DNA from: Hydrogenobacter hydrogenophilus | GTDB taxonomy: Bacteria > Aquificota > Aquificia > Aquificales > Aquificaceae | NCBI RefSeq assembly: GCF_900215655.1 | Contig: NZ_OBEN01000004.1 | Coordinates: 1 to 64,000 of the forward strand | Direction: 5' to 3' | Length of the DNA stretch: 64,000 nucleotides | Shown here: positions 15,772 through 24,764 of the stretch, in pieces | How the letters are laid out: each line of letters opens with the position of its first letter | Position numbering within the stretch: the first letter of the stretch is position 1 | Notes under the pieces: generated by a model | Told to the model about the DNA's origin: nothing | What the model saw: only the letters and a program-made list of their open reading frames with translations | Database searches by the model: none | Made by a program: the position numbers and the translations under genes

Positions 15772-16828
15772 AACTCTTGATGAACTAAAGCGTTTAGCAG
15801 ACGAGGTTTTAAGAGTAAACAGACTATCTGGAAGTGAAGGAAACGCTACAGCTAAGAGAATTATAAAAAAGTGGCTAAAACATAGAGGCATAAGTTATTC
15901 TGAGGAGTTCTTTTATGTAGAGAGGCTCATGCCAATAGAAGCAAGTATAGAGGTAGGCAACACAGTAGTTTTGGGAGTCCCTTATGCAGGAAGTCCCAGC
16001 GGAGTTTATGAAGGTTATGTAAAAAGAGAGCCCATAGAAGGAGATATTGCTCTTCTTAGAGTATCAGAGGAAAAACGCGATCATGTAAAGAAGGCAAAGG
16101 CTTGTATCACATATCTAGATAAGGTCAACACTTACTATTACGGTAGTGTAAATGGGGAAGGAATCCCTTTTGTAAATATAAAGCTTGAGGATGTTCAGCA
16201 CATAGAAGACGCCTATGTGAAGCTTACGATAAAAACTAAGAAAGAGAAGGTTCTCTGTAGCAACATAGTTTTTGACTTGGGAAGAGGACCTACTATCTAC
16301 TTAGTGGCACATGTGGACACCGCGCCAGAAGTGTTTGGTTCAACAGATGGGGTAGGCTTCTTACTGCTTCTTTTTTTAGCAGATGAGCTAAAGAAAAACT
16401 TCTATCTACCTTACAGGATAAGGTTTCTCCTTACTGACGCAAAAGAGCTGGGACTTGAAGGTTCTAATTTCCATGTTAGCAAGGGTATAAAGTACGCTTA
16501 CTACTGTATAAACTTAGATACCATAGGTTGGCGCAATCCTGCAGTTATATACAAAGACGCAGAAGGATACAATGGTGAGCGCATCATGGAGATGTTTTTT
16601 AAGCATCTTCAGGACATGAGAATGGACATACCTTTTGTTAGTAAAAGCTCGGCAAAAAGTGATCATATACCTTTCAAAAGGAAAGGGGTGCAGACTCTTT
16701 TTTTGAGTTCTGAACCTTTTACCATAAATCACACCCTCCATGACAACACAGAAGCTATAAACTGGGATATGGTCATTGTATGGTACGAGCTTATCTTATC
16801 CTTTTTAAGGAGGTTTCACAGACTATGA
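15761..16828 (+). CDS. M28-family (Zn aminopeptidase-like) protein with altered catalytic residue
   Basis: The 355-residue protein resembles M28 aminopeptidases: VAHVDTAPE (metal ligands H184, D186), STDGVGF (bridging Asp), DAKELGLEGS, NLDTIGW and HTLHDNTEA (metal His). The usual catalytic Glu that precedes the metal-binding Glu in the EE pair is Lys here (K228-E229), so a normal hydrolase mechanism is doubtful. There is no signal peptide. It sits between ilvE and lolA with overlaps on both sides. It may be a non-catalytic relative or use a different base. Confidence 0.68.
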   Translation: MRSETLDELKRLADEVLRVNRLSGSEGNATAKRIIKKWLKHRGISYSEEFFYVERLMPIEASIEVGNTVVLGVPYAGSPSGVYEGYVKREPIEGDIALLRVSEEKRDHVKKAKACITYLDKVNTYYYGSVNGEGIPFVNIKLEDVQHIEDAYVKLTIKTKKEKVLCSNIVFDLGRGPTIYLVAHVDTAPEVFGSTDGVGFLLLLFLADELKKNFYLPYRIRFLLTDAKELGLEGSNFHVSKGIKYAYYCINLDTIGWRNPAVIYKDAEGYNGERIMEMFFKHLQDMRMDIPFVSKSSAKSDHIPFKRKGVQTLFLSSEPFTINHTLHDNTEAINWDMVIVWYELILSFLRRFHRL

Positions 16829-17427
16829 GATACCTTTTACTGTTGTTCCTTCCCCTCTTGTCTTTCGCACAAACTTTGCATCTTTTGGAGAAAAAGCTTG
16901 AAGAGACAAAAACTATCAGGGTATCCTTTGTGCAGAAGGTATCTTACTCTTGGTATCCTAAACCAGACATATCTAAAGGCTTTTTCTACGCCCAGAGAGG
17001 AGGAAAGTTCAGAATAGAGTATGAACAACCTGAGCGCATGCTTATAGTATCCGATGGTAGGAACATACTTATCTACTATCCACAGGAAAAAAGCGCCATT
17101 ATAGATAGGGTGGAAAATAACAGGTCTGCAGTAATAGAAGCCCTCTTCCTTTTGTCTAAGCCCTTAAGCGAGGTTTTTGAATCAATAGGAGAGATAAAAA
17201 ACGGTAGAAACACTACTTTGGTACTAAAGCCTAAACTTAGAGATGAGGAGTTTCACAGGGTTTATGTAGAGCTTGATGAAGAAAACAACATAAAGTCCAT
17301 AAAGATTGAAGACAAGGAAGGAACAACCACCACTGTGGAATTTTTGAGTGTGAGCAATAATTTTTCGCCTTCAGAGGACCTATTTAAGATCAAACTACCA
17401 CAGGGTGTAAAGGTTAAGAAGTTATGA
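16825..17427 (+). CDS. lolA: Outer membrane lipoprotein carrier protein LolA-like
   Basis: LolA carries lipoproteins across the periplasm. The 200-residue product has a signal peptide (MRYLLLLFLPLLSFA, cleavage after SFA) and the unclosed beta-barrel pattern of LolA: IRVSFVQKVSY, GGKFRIEYEQPERMLIVSDG and ILIYYPQEKSAI. The start is the ATG at 16825, which overlaps the previous stop as ATGA and has AAGGAGG upstream; the longer frame to 16780 lacks a signal peptide. Many lipoproteins in this window and the LolDE-like genes give context. Confidence 0.8.
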   Translation: MRYLLLLFLPLLSFAQTLHLLEKKLEETKTIRVSFVQKVSYSWYPKPDISKGFFYAQRGGKFRIEYEQPERMLIVSDGRNILIYYPQEKSAIIDRVENNRSAVIEALFLLSKPLSEVFESIGEIKNGRNTTLVLKPKLRDEEFHRVYVELDEENNIKSIKIEDKEGTTTTVEFLSVSNNFSPSEDLFKIKLPQGVKVKKL

Positions 17428-17909
17428 AGAAACAAGCAATAGATTTTTCCATAGAAAAGGCTTCAGAAAAAGATATGCAAGAGCTTGCACGGATATATCT
17501 AGAAGGCTACAAAGGGCTTGAAGAATATTCTTACACACACATGGATGATGTACTGGCTTATTTGAACTGGCTTTTTAGAAGGGATGTAGCAGGTATATTT
17601 GTAGCAAAGCATAACGGCAGGATCGTTGGTTTTGTAGCCAGTGATGGAAACTGGTTTAGCAAAAGGGAGGGCAAAGTAGTGGGTGCCATTCATGAGATTG
17701 TCGTACTTCCAGATTACAGGAACAAGGGTGTAGGTAAGGCTCTTGTAGAGAAAGCACTAGAGTACTTCAAAAGCAGAGGTCTTGACACCGCTGAGCTGTG
17801 GGTGGGGGAAGAAAATTATCCTGCTATAAATTTTTACAGATCTCTTGGTTTTGAAAGCAAAGACAGGTTCAATTACTGGATAAGGATGGTTAAAAAGATA
17901 GATAATTAA
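17424..17909 (+). CDS. GNAT-family N-acetyltransferase
   Basis: The 161-residue protein has the acetyl-CoA binding motif A, EIVVLPDYRNKGVGKALVEK (about residues 92-111), and motif B, AINFYRSLGFES, near 140. The substrate is unknown. It is translationally coupled to lolA by an ATGA overlap and ends four bases before the PLD-HerA fusion. A protein acetyltransferase such as a RimI-like enzyme is possible, but no specific marker is seen. Confidence 0.8.
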   Translation: MKKQAIDFSIEKASEKDMQELARIYLEGYKGLEEYSYTHMDDVLAYLNWLFRRDVAGIFVAKHNGRIVGFVASDGNWFSKREGKVVGAIHEIVVLPDYRNKGVGKALVEKALEYFKSRGLDTAELWVGEENYPAINFYRSLGFESKDRFNYWIRMVKKIDN

Positions 17910-17913
17910 AGCT

Positions 17914-19788
17914 ATGGCAGGTGGGGAGCTTATAGAAGAGCTAAAAAATGCACTCCGATCGGCTCAGGAAAGTATAAAGATAGTGTCTGCTTGGATAAAG
18001 GGGGACATCCTTGAAAGTCTTCTCCAAGATATCAGAGAAGATGTGAAGGTAGAGGTCTTCCTTAGGGCTGGAGAAAGGAAAGATATGGACATTACTGACT
18101 TTAGGGTTTTTAAGGCAGTCAGAAGCGTAAAGGGGAAAATATACCTAAACCCAAGGCTTCACGCTAAGTTCCTTATAATTGATGACAGTAGGGCTTTTGT
18201 AGGTTCTGCTAACCTCACTTATGCAGGAACACAGCAAGGTAATTTTGAGGCAGTTGTTGAGATCACAGACCCTATTAAACTCAAGGAACTTCTTCTTCTT
18301 TACCAAGCGCTAAAGGATGAATCTGAAGAGATACAGCAAGATACAGTCGCATTGGTCCTCTCCTCTGAAAACTCCCTATCCTCTCACGTCTTACTCCTTG
18401 AGGACCTTCCAGAACAGTGCTTTCTCAAAACACCAACAGAAAGGGGAATCTTACTCTGTAAGCTCATCGCAGTAAAGACCCAAGGCTTAGAAGAAAGTAT
18501 TCTTTGGGGAAAGACTGCAGATAAAGACTGGCTTATAGCTTTTCTGAAAGCTTGTGCTAACGAAACAGGAAACCTAAAAATAGGTGAAGTAAGGATCATG
18601 TGCGAGTATAGGAAGGTAAAAGAAGAGGAGAAAGAGAGTTATTTTGGCGTACCTTTAAAACCTTTGAAAGTGGGAACACAACTTCTGAGAGTAAAAGGTG
18701 ATGATCAGGACATGCAAAAGATCATGAGCATGAACCTTTCTGGATACCCTATGGAAAAAAAGGCTTTTGTAGGAAAAATACTCAACACGGATGTTGATGT
18801 TTATGTGGATATAACGAAGGTGTCCAGTATGCACATGGCAGTAATAGGCACCACTGGAGCGGGTAAAACCACATTTATCAGAAGACTCATAGAGCACGCA
18901 CAGAGCGAAGGAATTCAGTTTTTCGTTATCGATGTTTTCGGAGAGTATTACGAGAAACTAAAAGTGAACAAAGAACGCATAGAGTATGTAAAGATACCTT
19001 ATACCCTTTTTCCCATTCAAGCAGAAGACCTAAAAGACATCCTTAGGGCCTACGGTATAGGCATAGAAGAAAGAACAACAGAAGAAAAAGCATTCTTCAC
19101 GAACCTCAGAAAGTATCTTAAACCAGACCTTGAGCTTATTTGCTACAAAGAGATGAACTTAGAGGAACTTCTTATTTCATCAGCTCCTACCTCTTTAAAG
19201 AGCCATGTAAAGGACTTTCTAAACGCCCTTATGCGGGATTTTGGTCCTGCCTCTGTAAAAAATCAGAAAGATGTTTACTTTATGCTTCTTGAGGGGCTAA
19301 GATCAAACAAGGATATAGTGGTATTTGACTTTAAAGATGTACTCAACCTTGATGCCAGAACAAACATGGTAGGATTACTCATGAAGGAGGTTTTTATACT
19401 TTCAAGGCTTGATGGCAAAAAAAGACTTGTGATACTTGAAGAAGCTCACAACTTTGCCCCAGAAAGGGGTGCTTTAGATGTACCTTTTGGCAGAGAAAAC
19501 TTGTCTTACCTAATGGCAAAAAGGATAGCTTTAGAAGGTAGGAAGTTCGGTGTTGGCCTTATAGCTATAACCCAGAGGCCAGCTAATATAAGTAAGTACA
19601 TACTTTCTCAACTGAACACTCAAGCAGTTTTTAGACTTATAACCAAAAACGACCTCGATGCAGTTTCTGTATTTTTCGGAGAAGGACAGATGGAACTTCT
19701 CAGGCTCCTACCCTCCTTAAGACCCGGAACGCTCTTCCTCAGTGGTATTGCAGTCCCCTTTAGCATGCTTGTAAGTATAGAACTTTAA
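17914..19788 (+). CDS. Fusion of phospholipase D-type nuclease domain and HerA-type ATPase
   Basis: The 624-residue protein joins two modules. Residues about 1-135 are a PLD-superfamily domain with one HKD motif (RLHAKFLIIDDSRAFVGSAN: H83, K85, D90), as in dimeric PLD nucleases. Residues about 160-300 look like a HAS-barrel and linker ending in VGKILNTDVDVYVDITK. From about 305 on there is a HerA/FtsK-type ATPase: Walker A GTTGAGKTT (312-320), Walker B LVILEEAHNFAP near 508, and the sensor region AITQRPANISK near 550. HerA normally works as a hexameric DNA translocase with a separate nuclease (NurA) or with defence effectors; here nuclease and motor are one chain. GATAAT lies seven bases before the ATG, with no Shine-Dalgarno site. 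DNA repair or defence are both possible. Confidence 0.8.
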   Translation: MAGGELIEELKNALRSAQESIKIVSAWIKGDILESLLQDIREDVKVEVFLRAGERKDMDITDFRVFKAVRSVKGKIYLNPRLHAKFLIIDDSRAFVGSANLTYAGTQQGNFEAVVEITDPIKLKELLLLYQALKDESEEIQQDTVALVLSSENSLSSHVLLLEDLPEQCFLKTPTERGILLCKLIAVKTQGLEESILWGKTADKDWLIAFLKACANETGNLKIGEVRIMCEYRKVKEEEKESYFGVPLKPLKVGTQLLRVKGDDQDMQKIMSMNLSGYPMEKKAFVGKILNTDVDVYVDITKVSSMHMAVIGTTGAGKTTFIRRLIEHAQSEGIQFFVIDVFGEYYEKLKVNKERIEYVKIPYTLFPIQAEDLKDILRAYGIGIEERTTEEKAFFTNLRKYLKPDLELICYKEMNLEELLISSAPTSLKSHVKDFLNALMRDFGPASVKNQKDVYFMLLEGLRSNKDIVVFDFKDVLNLDARTNMVGLLMKEVFILSRLDGKKRLVILEEAHNFAPERGALDVPFGRENLSYLMAKRIALEGRKFGVGLIAITQRPANISKYILSQLNTQAVFRLITKNDLDAVSVFFGEGQMELLRLLPSLRPGTLFLSGIAVPFSMLVSIEL

Positions 19789-20083
19789 CCTAAAGGCTTT
19801 TTGAGATTGTCTCCAATATTTAGTTCATCAAAAAACTAAAGAGGTAAGAGCGCAACCAAGGAAGTCCGCACTGATTGCCTGGATTATCACTATAGTAGCA
19901 CCAGTCTATCTGTGTTGTAAGTGTGTTAGTGTCTATACAGAGTAGTCTTGATCTTTGAAGTATAAGCACCCACATTTCCTCCCTTCAAAAGGCACTTGTT
20001 AAGGGGTTTAGAGCTCGTTTAAAAGGCTTGAGGCATTGACAGGCAACGCAGTAGGCGGTTTTGAGGAACATTTTCCCTACTTC

Positions 20084-20113
20084 TTGACGAAATTATAAGA
20101 AAAGTTTATATTC
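20084..20113 (+). promoter_or_regulatory. Probable promoter of the Nar/Nxr-like operon
   Basis: TTGACG (20084-20089) is followed by TATATT (20108-20113) after 18 bp, or TTTATA (20106-20111) after 16 bp. The start codon is at 20165 behind AAAGGAGGC. Confidence 0.5.
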
Positions 20114-20122
20114 ATTATAAGT

Positions 20123-20134
20123 GATCTAAATCAG
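20123..20134. promoter_or_regulatory. FNR/CRP-type dyad TGAT-N4-ATCA
   Basis: TGAT CTAA ATCA is the inner core of an FNR-like site (TTGAT-N4-ATCAA), with the outer T and A replaced by G. It lies just downstream of the predicted -10 box and 30 bases before the alpha gene, a place where a bound protein could repress. Short cores of this kind also occur by chance. Confidence 0.3.
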
Positions 20135-20164
20135 TAAGTGAGTATTTAGTAAAGGAGGCAAGAC

Positions 20165-23100
20165 ATGAGAGAGATGACGAGGCGAGACCTTCTAAAGGTG
20201 GGTGGTCTTTCCCTTACCGCTATTGCGAGCCCATCTTTCGCTCTTAGGGTTATGGAACCTGTGGTAAAGGTGGAGAATCCTCTGAGCAGTTATCCCAACA
20301 GGGACTGGGAGAAGTTTTACAGAGACATTTTTAAATCAGAGACAACCTTCACCTTTTTATGCGCTCCAAACGATACTCACAACTGCCTGCTGACTGCTCA
20401 TGTCAAAAATGGGGTGATAACAAGGATTGAGCCCTCTTACAAGTTTGGCGAGGCAACAGACATATACGGACTGAGAGCTTCTCACCGTTGGGACCCCAGA
20501 TGTTGCAACAAAGGTCTTGCTCTAATGAGGAGGTTTTACGGAGATAGAAGGGTCAAGGGTCCTATGGTTAGGAAGGGTTTTTATGAGTGGTACAAGGCAG
20601 GATTTCCAAGGGACCCAAAAACAGGTAAACCCCCAGAAAAGTATTTCCAAAGAGGAAAGGATAAGTTTATAAAGGTCACATGGGATGAGGTTGCGGACAT
20701 AATAGCCAAAACTATTATAAACATAGCCTCAACTTACAGTGGTGAGGAAGGAAGAAAGAAGCTTGAGGCACAGGGACATTATCCTAAGCCCATGCTTGAT
20801 GCTATGGAAGGGGCTGGAACTAGGACTCTCAAGTTCAGAGGTTCCATGCCCTTTTTAGCTGTGGTGAGGTACACATCTCCCTATAGGTTTGCTAACATGC
20901 TTGCCATCTTAGATAGTCTTATAAGGGGAGTGGAACCGGATAAAGCCATTGGAGGGAGAGGCTGGGACAATTACGCTTTTCATACGGACCTTGCACCCGG
21001 TCATCCCATGGTCACTGGTCAGCAGAACACCGAATTTGACCTATGTATGTGGGAACACTCCAGGCTCATAATCCTATGGGGTATGAACCCTTTTACTACA
21101 AAAATGCCCGACTGTCATTGGCTCACGGAAGCTAGGATAAAAGGTTCAAAGGTTATAGTCATATCCAACGACTACTCACCCACAGCCAGAGCGTCCGATG
21201 AAGTGATAGTAGTAAGAACTGGCACCGATACCGCTTTGGCTCTCTCCATAGCCTATGTGATAATGAAGGAAAAGCTTTATCAGGATAGGTATGTCAAGAG
21301 CTTTACCGACATGCCTCTTCTTGTGAGAATGGACAATGGTAAGCTCCTCAGAGCAAGAGACTTAATACCCAACTACCAACCTAAGCCCCTCAAGAAGGCT
21401 GTTGTGTTCAAGCCAGGGGATCCGCTACCACCCTTTTACAAACAGGAGAAACAGTATATACCTGCGCCAATAAGAAACGATGACATGAATGACTTTGTCG
21501 TTTGGGACACGAAGACTAACTCACCAAAGGTCATAACAAGAGATGATGTGGGAGAAGATTTCTGGAAGCTGGGTATAGATCCCGCTCTGCACGGCACTTA
21601 TAAGGTAAAAACTGTTGATGGTAAGGAGGTAGAGGTAAAGCCCCTATTTCAGGTGTACCTTGAGTTCTTTGGAAAGAACTATACACCCAAACAGGCTGAG
21701 TTGATAACAGGCGTTCCTGCAAAGAAGATAGAGAAGCTTGCAAGAGAAATAGCAGCACATCCGAGAAACCTCAAACTCGCTCAGGGAATGGGTGTGAATC
21801 AATACTTGCACGGGGATCTAAAAGACAGAGCCATGTACATGATATGTGCCCTGACTGATAACATAGGACACCCTACTGGAAACATAGGATCTTACGCAGG
21901 AAACTTTAGGTTAGCTCTCTTTAACGGTGCACCTCAATACCTTGCAGAAGACCCCTTCAATGTAGAGCTTGATCCTGAAAAGCCTGCAAAGGTGAGGTTT
22001 TATTGGAAGCCTGAGTCTGCACACTATTACTCTCACGATGACCACCCACAATACATGGGGGACCACCTCATAACGGGTAAGACCCATATGCCCACGCCAA
22101 CCAAGTTTGTATGGTTTGTTGATGCTAACTCAATTCTTGGAAATGCAAAATGGAAGTACAACATCATAATGAACACTCTGCCCAAAATAGAGTGCATAGT
22201 GACCAATGAGTGGTGGTGGTCGCTCACCTGCGAATACTCAGACATAGTACTTGGGGTGGATGCTTGGAACGAGAATAAGTACTGGGACATAGCGGGTTCT
22301 GTAACAAATCCTTTTGTGTATGTCTGGCCCAAGACTGGACACAGAAGGTTCTTTGACACCAAAAATGACGCTGAAGCTTTTGCCCTTGTTGCTAATAGGC
22401 TTACAGAACTTACGGGGGACGAACGCTTCAGAAACTATTGGAAGTTCGTTTTGGAAGGCAAACAGGACATTGTGTACGTGCAGAGGGTTATAAACGCATC
22501 TTCCAATCTAAGAGGATACAAGCTTGAAGATATAGCCAAAAAGGCTCACGAAGGCATTCCTTCTCTCATAATGACGAGAAGCTATCCCAAATATGTGGGA
22601 GAAGACCAAACGAGAGAAAGCAAACCTTGGTACACCAAGAGCGGAAGGCTTGAATTCTATAGGGAAGAGCCCGAGTTTATGGACGCAGGAGAAAACCTAC
22701 CTGTTTACAGAGAGCCTGTGGACTCCACTCACCACGAACCCAATGTGATAGTAGCAAGGCCCCACCCCCTTCTAAGACCTAAGAAACCGGAAGATTACGG
22801 TGTTAGCTCAAAAGAGGCTCTGCTTAACACCGAGTGGAGGCAAGCCAGAAATGTACTGGTAGAGCCTGAAAAGCTACCTGGTACCAAACATCCTCTAATG
22901 GTTACCTTTGGTGCAACGCACATAGTGCATACTCCCAAGTACAGACACTCCGCTCATACTACAACGGGAGACACGGATATAACGGTGCTTCTCTTTGGAC
23001 CTTTTGGAGATATATACAGACACGACAAAAGAATGCCCTTTGTCTCAGAGGCTTATATAGACATAAACCCAAAAGACCTTGAAAAGATGGGTATAAAGGA

Positions 23101-23629
23101 CGGTGATTATGTGTGGGTGGATGCAGACCCTCAGGACAGACCCTTTGTGGGATGGCAGAAAAGGCCTGATGATTACGAGGTAGGAAGACTGCTTTTGAGA
23201 GCCAGAGCTTCCAATAACACACCGCCGGGATGCGCCAAGATATGGTTTAACATGTACGGTTCTTCTCACGGTTCTGTCAGAGGTACAAAAGAAAATCCTA
23301 ATGGACTTGCCAAAAATCCCGATACTGGCTACCAATCTCTTTACAGAAAGGGTAGCCATCAGTCTGTTACGAGAGGTTGGTTCAAGGCTACATTGCAAAC
23401 GGATACCCTCATAAGGAAGAACCTTATGGGTCAGATAATAGGAAAGGGCTTTGAGTTAGATGTTCACGGTCTTATTGGAGCTCCAAGGGAAGGCTTTTGT
23501 AAGATAACCAAAGCCGAAGACGGAGGTATAGGTGGTAAGGGTGCGTGGAGACCTCTAAAGCTTGGCTTTAGACCTATGAACGCCAGTCAGTCTCTTAGAA
23601 GGTATGTAAAAGGCGATTTCATAAAGTGA
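20165..23629 (+). CDS. Periplasmic type II DMSO-reductase-family molybdenum subunit (Nar/Nxr-like alpha)
   Basis: The 1154-residue catalytic subunit binds bis-MGD molybdenum. A twin-arginine signal (TRRDLLKVGG, residues 5-14) sends it out of the cytoplasm. The FS0 cluster region reads C66-x3-D70-x3-C74 with a further Cys pair at 113-114; cytoplasmic NarG has His-x3-Cys-x3-Cys. The stretch GWDNYAFHTDLAPGHP (D268) lines up with the NarG segment carrying the Asp molybdenum ligand, so it belongs to the type II group with Nar, Nxr, selenate, chlorate and ethylbenzene enzymes. Size and the PMVRKGFYEW segment recall archaeal periplasmic Nar and nitrite oxidoreductase. Substrate is not fixed by the sequence; nitrate is the likeliest. 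Confidence 0.75.
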   Translation: MREMTRRDLLKVGGLSLTAIASPSFALRVMEPVVKVENPLSSYPNRDWEKFYRDIFKSETTFTFLCAPNDTHNCLLTAHVKNGVITRIEPSYKFGEATDIYGLRASHRWDPRCCNKGLALMRRFYGDRRVKGPMVRKGFYEWYKAGFPRDPKTGKPPEKYFQRGKDKFIKVTWDEVADIIAKTIINIASTYSGEEGRKKLEAQGHYPKPMLDAMEGAGTRTLKFRGSMPFLAVVRYTSPYRFANMLAILDSLIRGVEPDKAIGGRGWDNYAFHTDLAPGHPMVTGQQNTEFDLCMWEHSRLIILWGMNPFTTKMPDCHWLTEARIKGSKVIVISNDYSPTARASDEVIVVRTGTDTALALSIAYVIMKEKLYQDRYVKSFTDMPLLVRMDNGKLLRARDLIPNYQPKPLKKAVVFKPGDPLPPFYKQEKQYIPAPIRNDDMNDFVVWDTKTNSPKVITRDDVGEDFWKLGIDPALHGTYKVKTVDGKEVEVKPLFQVYLEFFGKNYTPKQAELITGVPAKKIEKLAREIAAHPRNLKLAQGMGVNQYLHGDLKDRAMYMICALTDNIGHPTGNIGSYAGNFRLALFNGAPQYLAEDPFNVELDPEKPAKVRFYWKPESAHYYSHDDHPQYMGDHLITGKTHMPTPTKFVWFVDANSILGNAKWKYNIIMNTLPKIECIVTNEWWWSLTCEYSDIVLGVDAWNENKYWDIAGSVTNPFVYVWPKTGHRRFFDTKNDAEAFALVANRLTELTGDERFRNYWKFVLEGKQDIVYVQRVINASSNLRGYKLEDIAKKAHEGIPSLIMTRSYPKYVGEDQTRESKPWYTKSGRLEFYREEPEFMDAGENLPVYREPVDSTHHEPNVIVARPHPLLRPKKPEDYGVSSKEALLNTEWRQARNVLVEPEKLPGTKHPLMVTFGATHIVHTPKYRHSAHTTTGDTDITVLLFGPFGDIYRHDKRMPFVSEAYIDINPKDLEKMGIKDGDYVWVDADPQDRPFVGWQKRPDDYEVGRLLLRARASNNTPPGCAKIWFNMYGSSHGSVRGTKENPNGLAKNPDTGYQSLYRKGSHQSVTRGWFKATLQTDTLIRKNLMGQIIGKGFELDVHGLIGAPREGFCKITKAEDGGIGGKGAWRPLKLGFRPMNASQSLRRYVKGDFIK

Positions 23630-23641
23630 GGAGGTTTAGTC

Positions 23642-24751
23642 ATGGCTAAAGGTTTTAACTGGCAACTTGGCAGGGAGATAAACTATCCCTACGAGCCGAA
23701 AAGACCCAAAAGGCAGTTTGCGGTAGTTATGGACCTAAACAAGTGCATAGCCTGTCAGACATGCACCATAGCGTGCAAAACCACATGGACTCCGGGCAGG
23801 GGTCAGGAGTACATGCTGTGGAACAATGTGGAAACTAAGCCTTGGGGCTTTTATCCTCTTGGATGGGATGTTAAACTGCTTGAGCTTCTGGATGGGGATA
23901 AAAAGACTGTATTTGACGCACCGGAAGGGGAAAGGATACTGGGTTGGAAACCTGACGATCTTGACTGGATGTATCCGAACATAGGAGAGGACGAGGTGAA
24001 CGAGCCTGTAGATATAGGAACTGTCATAGAATCTTTCCCCCACCCCATATGGATGTTCTACCTTCCGAGAATTTGCAACCACTGTACTTATCCAGCATGT
24101 GTTGCAGCATGCCCAAGACAAGCCATATACAAGAGGGAGGAGGACGGTATTGTTCTTATTGACGCCGAAAGGTGCGAAGGTTATCAGGAGTGTGTTAAAG
24201 CATGCCCTTACAAGAAGACCATGTTTAACTTCGTAGCGAGGATCTCCCAAAAGTGCATAGGTTGTTTTCCTCGCGTGGAGGAAGGCTTACAGCCTCAGTG
24301 TGTGATAACCTGTATAGGTAAGATAAGGCTCATGGGTTTTATAAACCCACCAGAAGGAGCAAGGCAGGAGAATCCCATAGATTTCCTCGTGCACATAAAG
24401 AAGGTTGCTCTTCCCCTCTACCCACAGACAGGACTTGAGCCCAATGTTTACTACATACCTCCCATCAATGTACCCTTAAGGTTCTTAAGGCAGATGTTTG
24501 GACAGGGAGCAGAGCATGCGGTGAAGACATATATGGCTATGAGAGAAGGAAAAGAGCCTGAGCTTCAGGCGGTATTGCACCTCTTTGGTTCAACACCGTA
24601 CATACCTCATTCCTTTGCTGTAGGACCCAATGAGGTAATAGCTTACGACGAGAAAGGAAAGGAAATAGTAAGGGTTCCTCTTGTTGAGCCCCTTCAGTAC
24701 AGACCGCATAAAGATGAAAAGCTTGATGTTGTTAGACAGGACATACCCTAA
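23642..24751 (+). CDS. Iron-sulfur beta subunit of the type II molybdoenzyme
   Basis: The 369-residue electron-transfer subunit carries four cluster motifs: CIACQTCTIACK, CNHCTYPACVAACP, CEGYQECVKACPYKK and a last group CIGCFPR...CVITC. In the third motif Tyr stands where NarH has Trp, which marks a [3Fe-4S] cluster. It has no own signal peptide, as usual for subunits exported together with the Tat-tagged alpha subunit. NarH-like inserts after the first motif are shared with NarH, NxrB and EbdB. It starts 12 bases after the alpha gene behind GAGGAGG. Confidence 0.82.
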   Translation: MAKGFNWQLGREINYPYEPKRPKRQFAVVMDLNKCIACQTCTIACKTTWTPGRGQEYMLWNNVETKPWGFYPLGWDVKLLELLDGDKKTVFDAPEGERILGWKPDDLDWMYPNIGEDEVNEPVDIGTVIESFPHPIWMFYLPRICNHCTYPACVAACPRQAIYKREEDGIVLIDAERCEGYQECVKACPYKKTMFNFVARISQKCIGCFPRVEEGLQPQCVITCIGKIRLMGFINPPEGARQENPIDFLVHIKKVALPLYPQTGLEPNVYYIPPINVPLRFLRQMFGQGAEHAVKTYMAMREGKEPELQAVLHLFGSTPYIPHSFAVGPNEVIAYDEKGKEIVRVPLVEPLQYRPHKDEKLDVVRQDIP

Positions 24752-24764
24752 GGGAGGTTTAACC

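Larger units (their letters stand above)
19789..20164. other. 376-base gene-free stretch before the Nar/Nxr-like operon
   Basis: No convincing gene is present. On the minus strand one frame is open over 20071-19820 apart from a single TGA: a 28-codon piece (19985-20071) rich in Cys and a 51-codon piece (19820-19975) with AGGGAGG in front of its ATG. The peptides look protein-like but I do not recognise them. An AT-rich hairpin, TTTAGTT/AACTAAA, lies at 19819-19840. The right end holds the operon promoter and a dyad. Confidence 0.4.

Noticed and set aside
19850-19880. A stretch (AGGAAGTCCG) resembling the conserved GAGGAAAGTCC segment of RNase P RNA
   Set aside because: The match is short, and the other universal segments of the molecule were not found in the surrounding sequence. 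Aquificaceae are also known to use a protein-only RNase P.
20165-23629. The molybdoenzyme as cytoplasmic NarG
   Set aside because: The twin-arginine signal, the changed cluster ligands and the EB_dh-type third subunit instead of NarI argue for a periplasmic enzyme.
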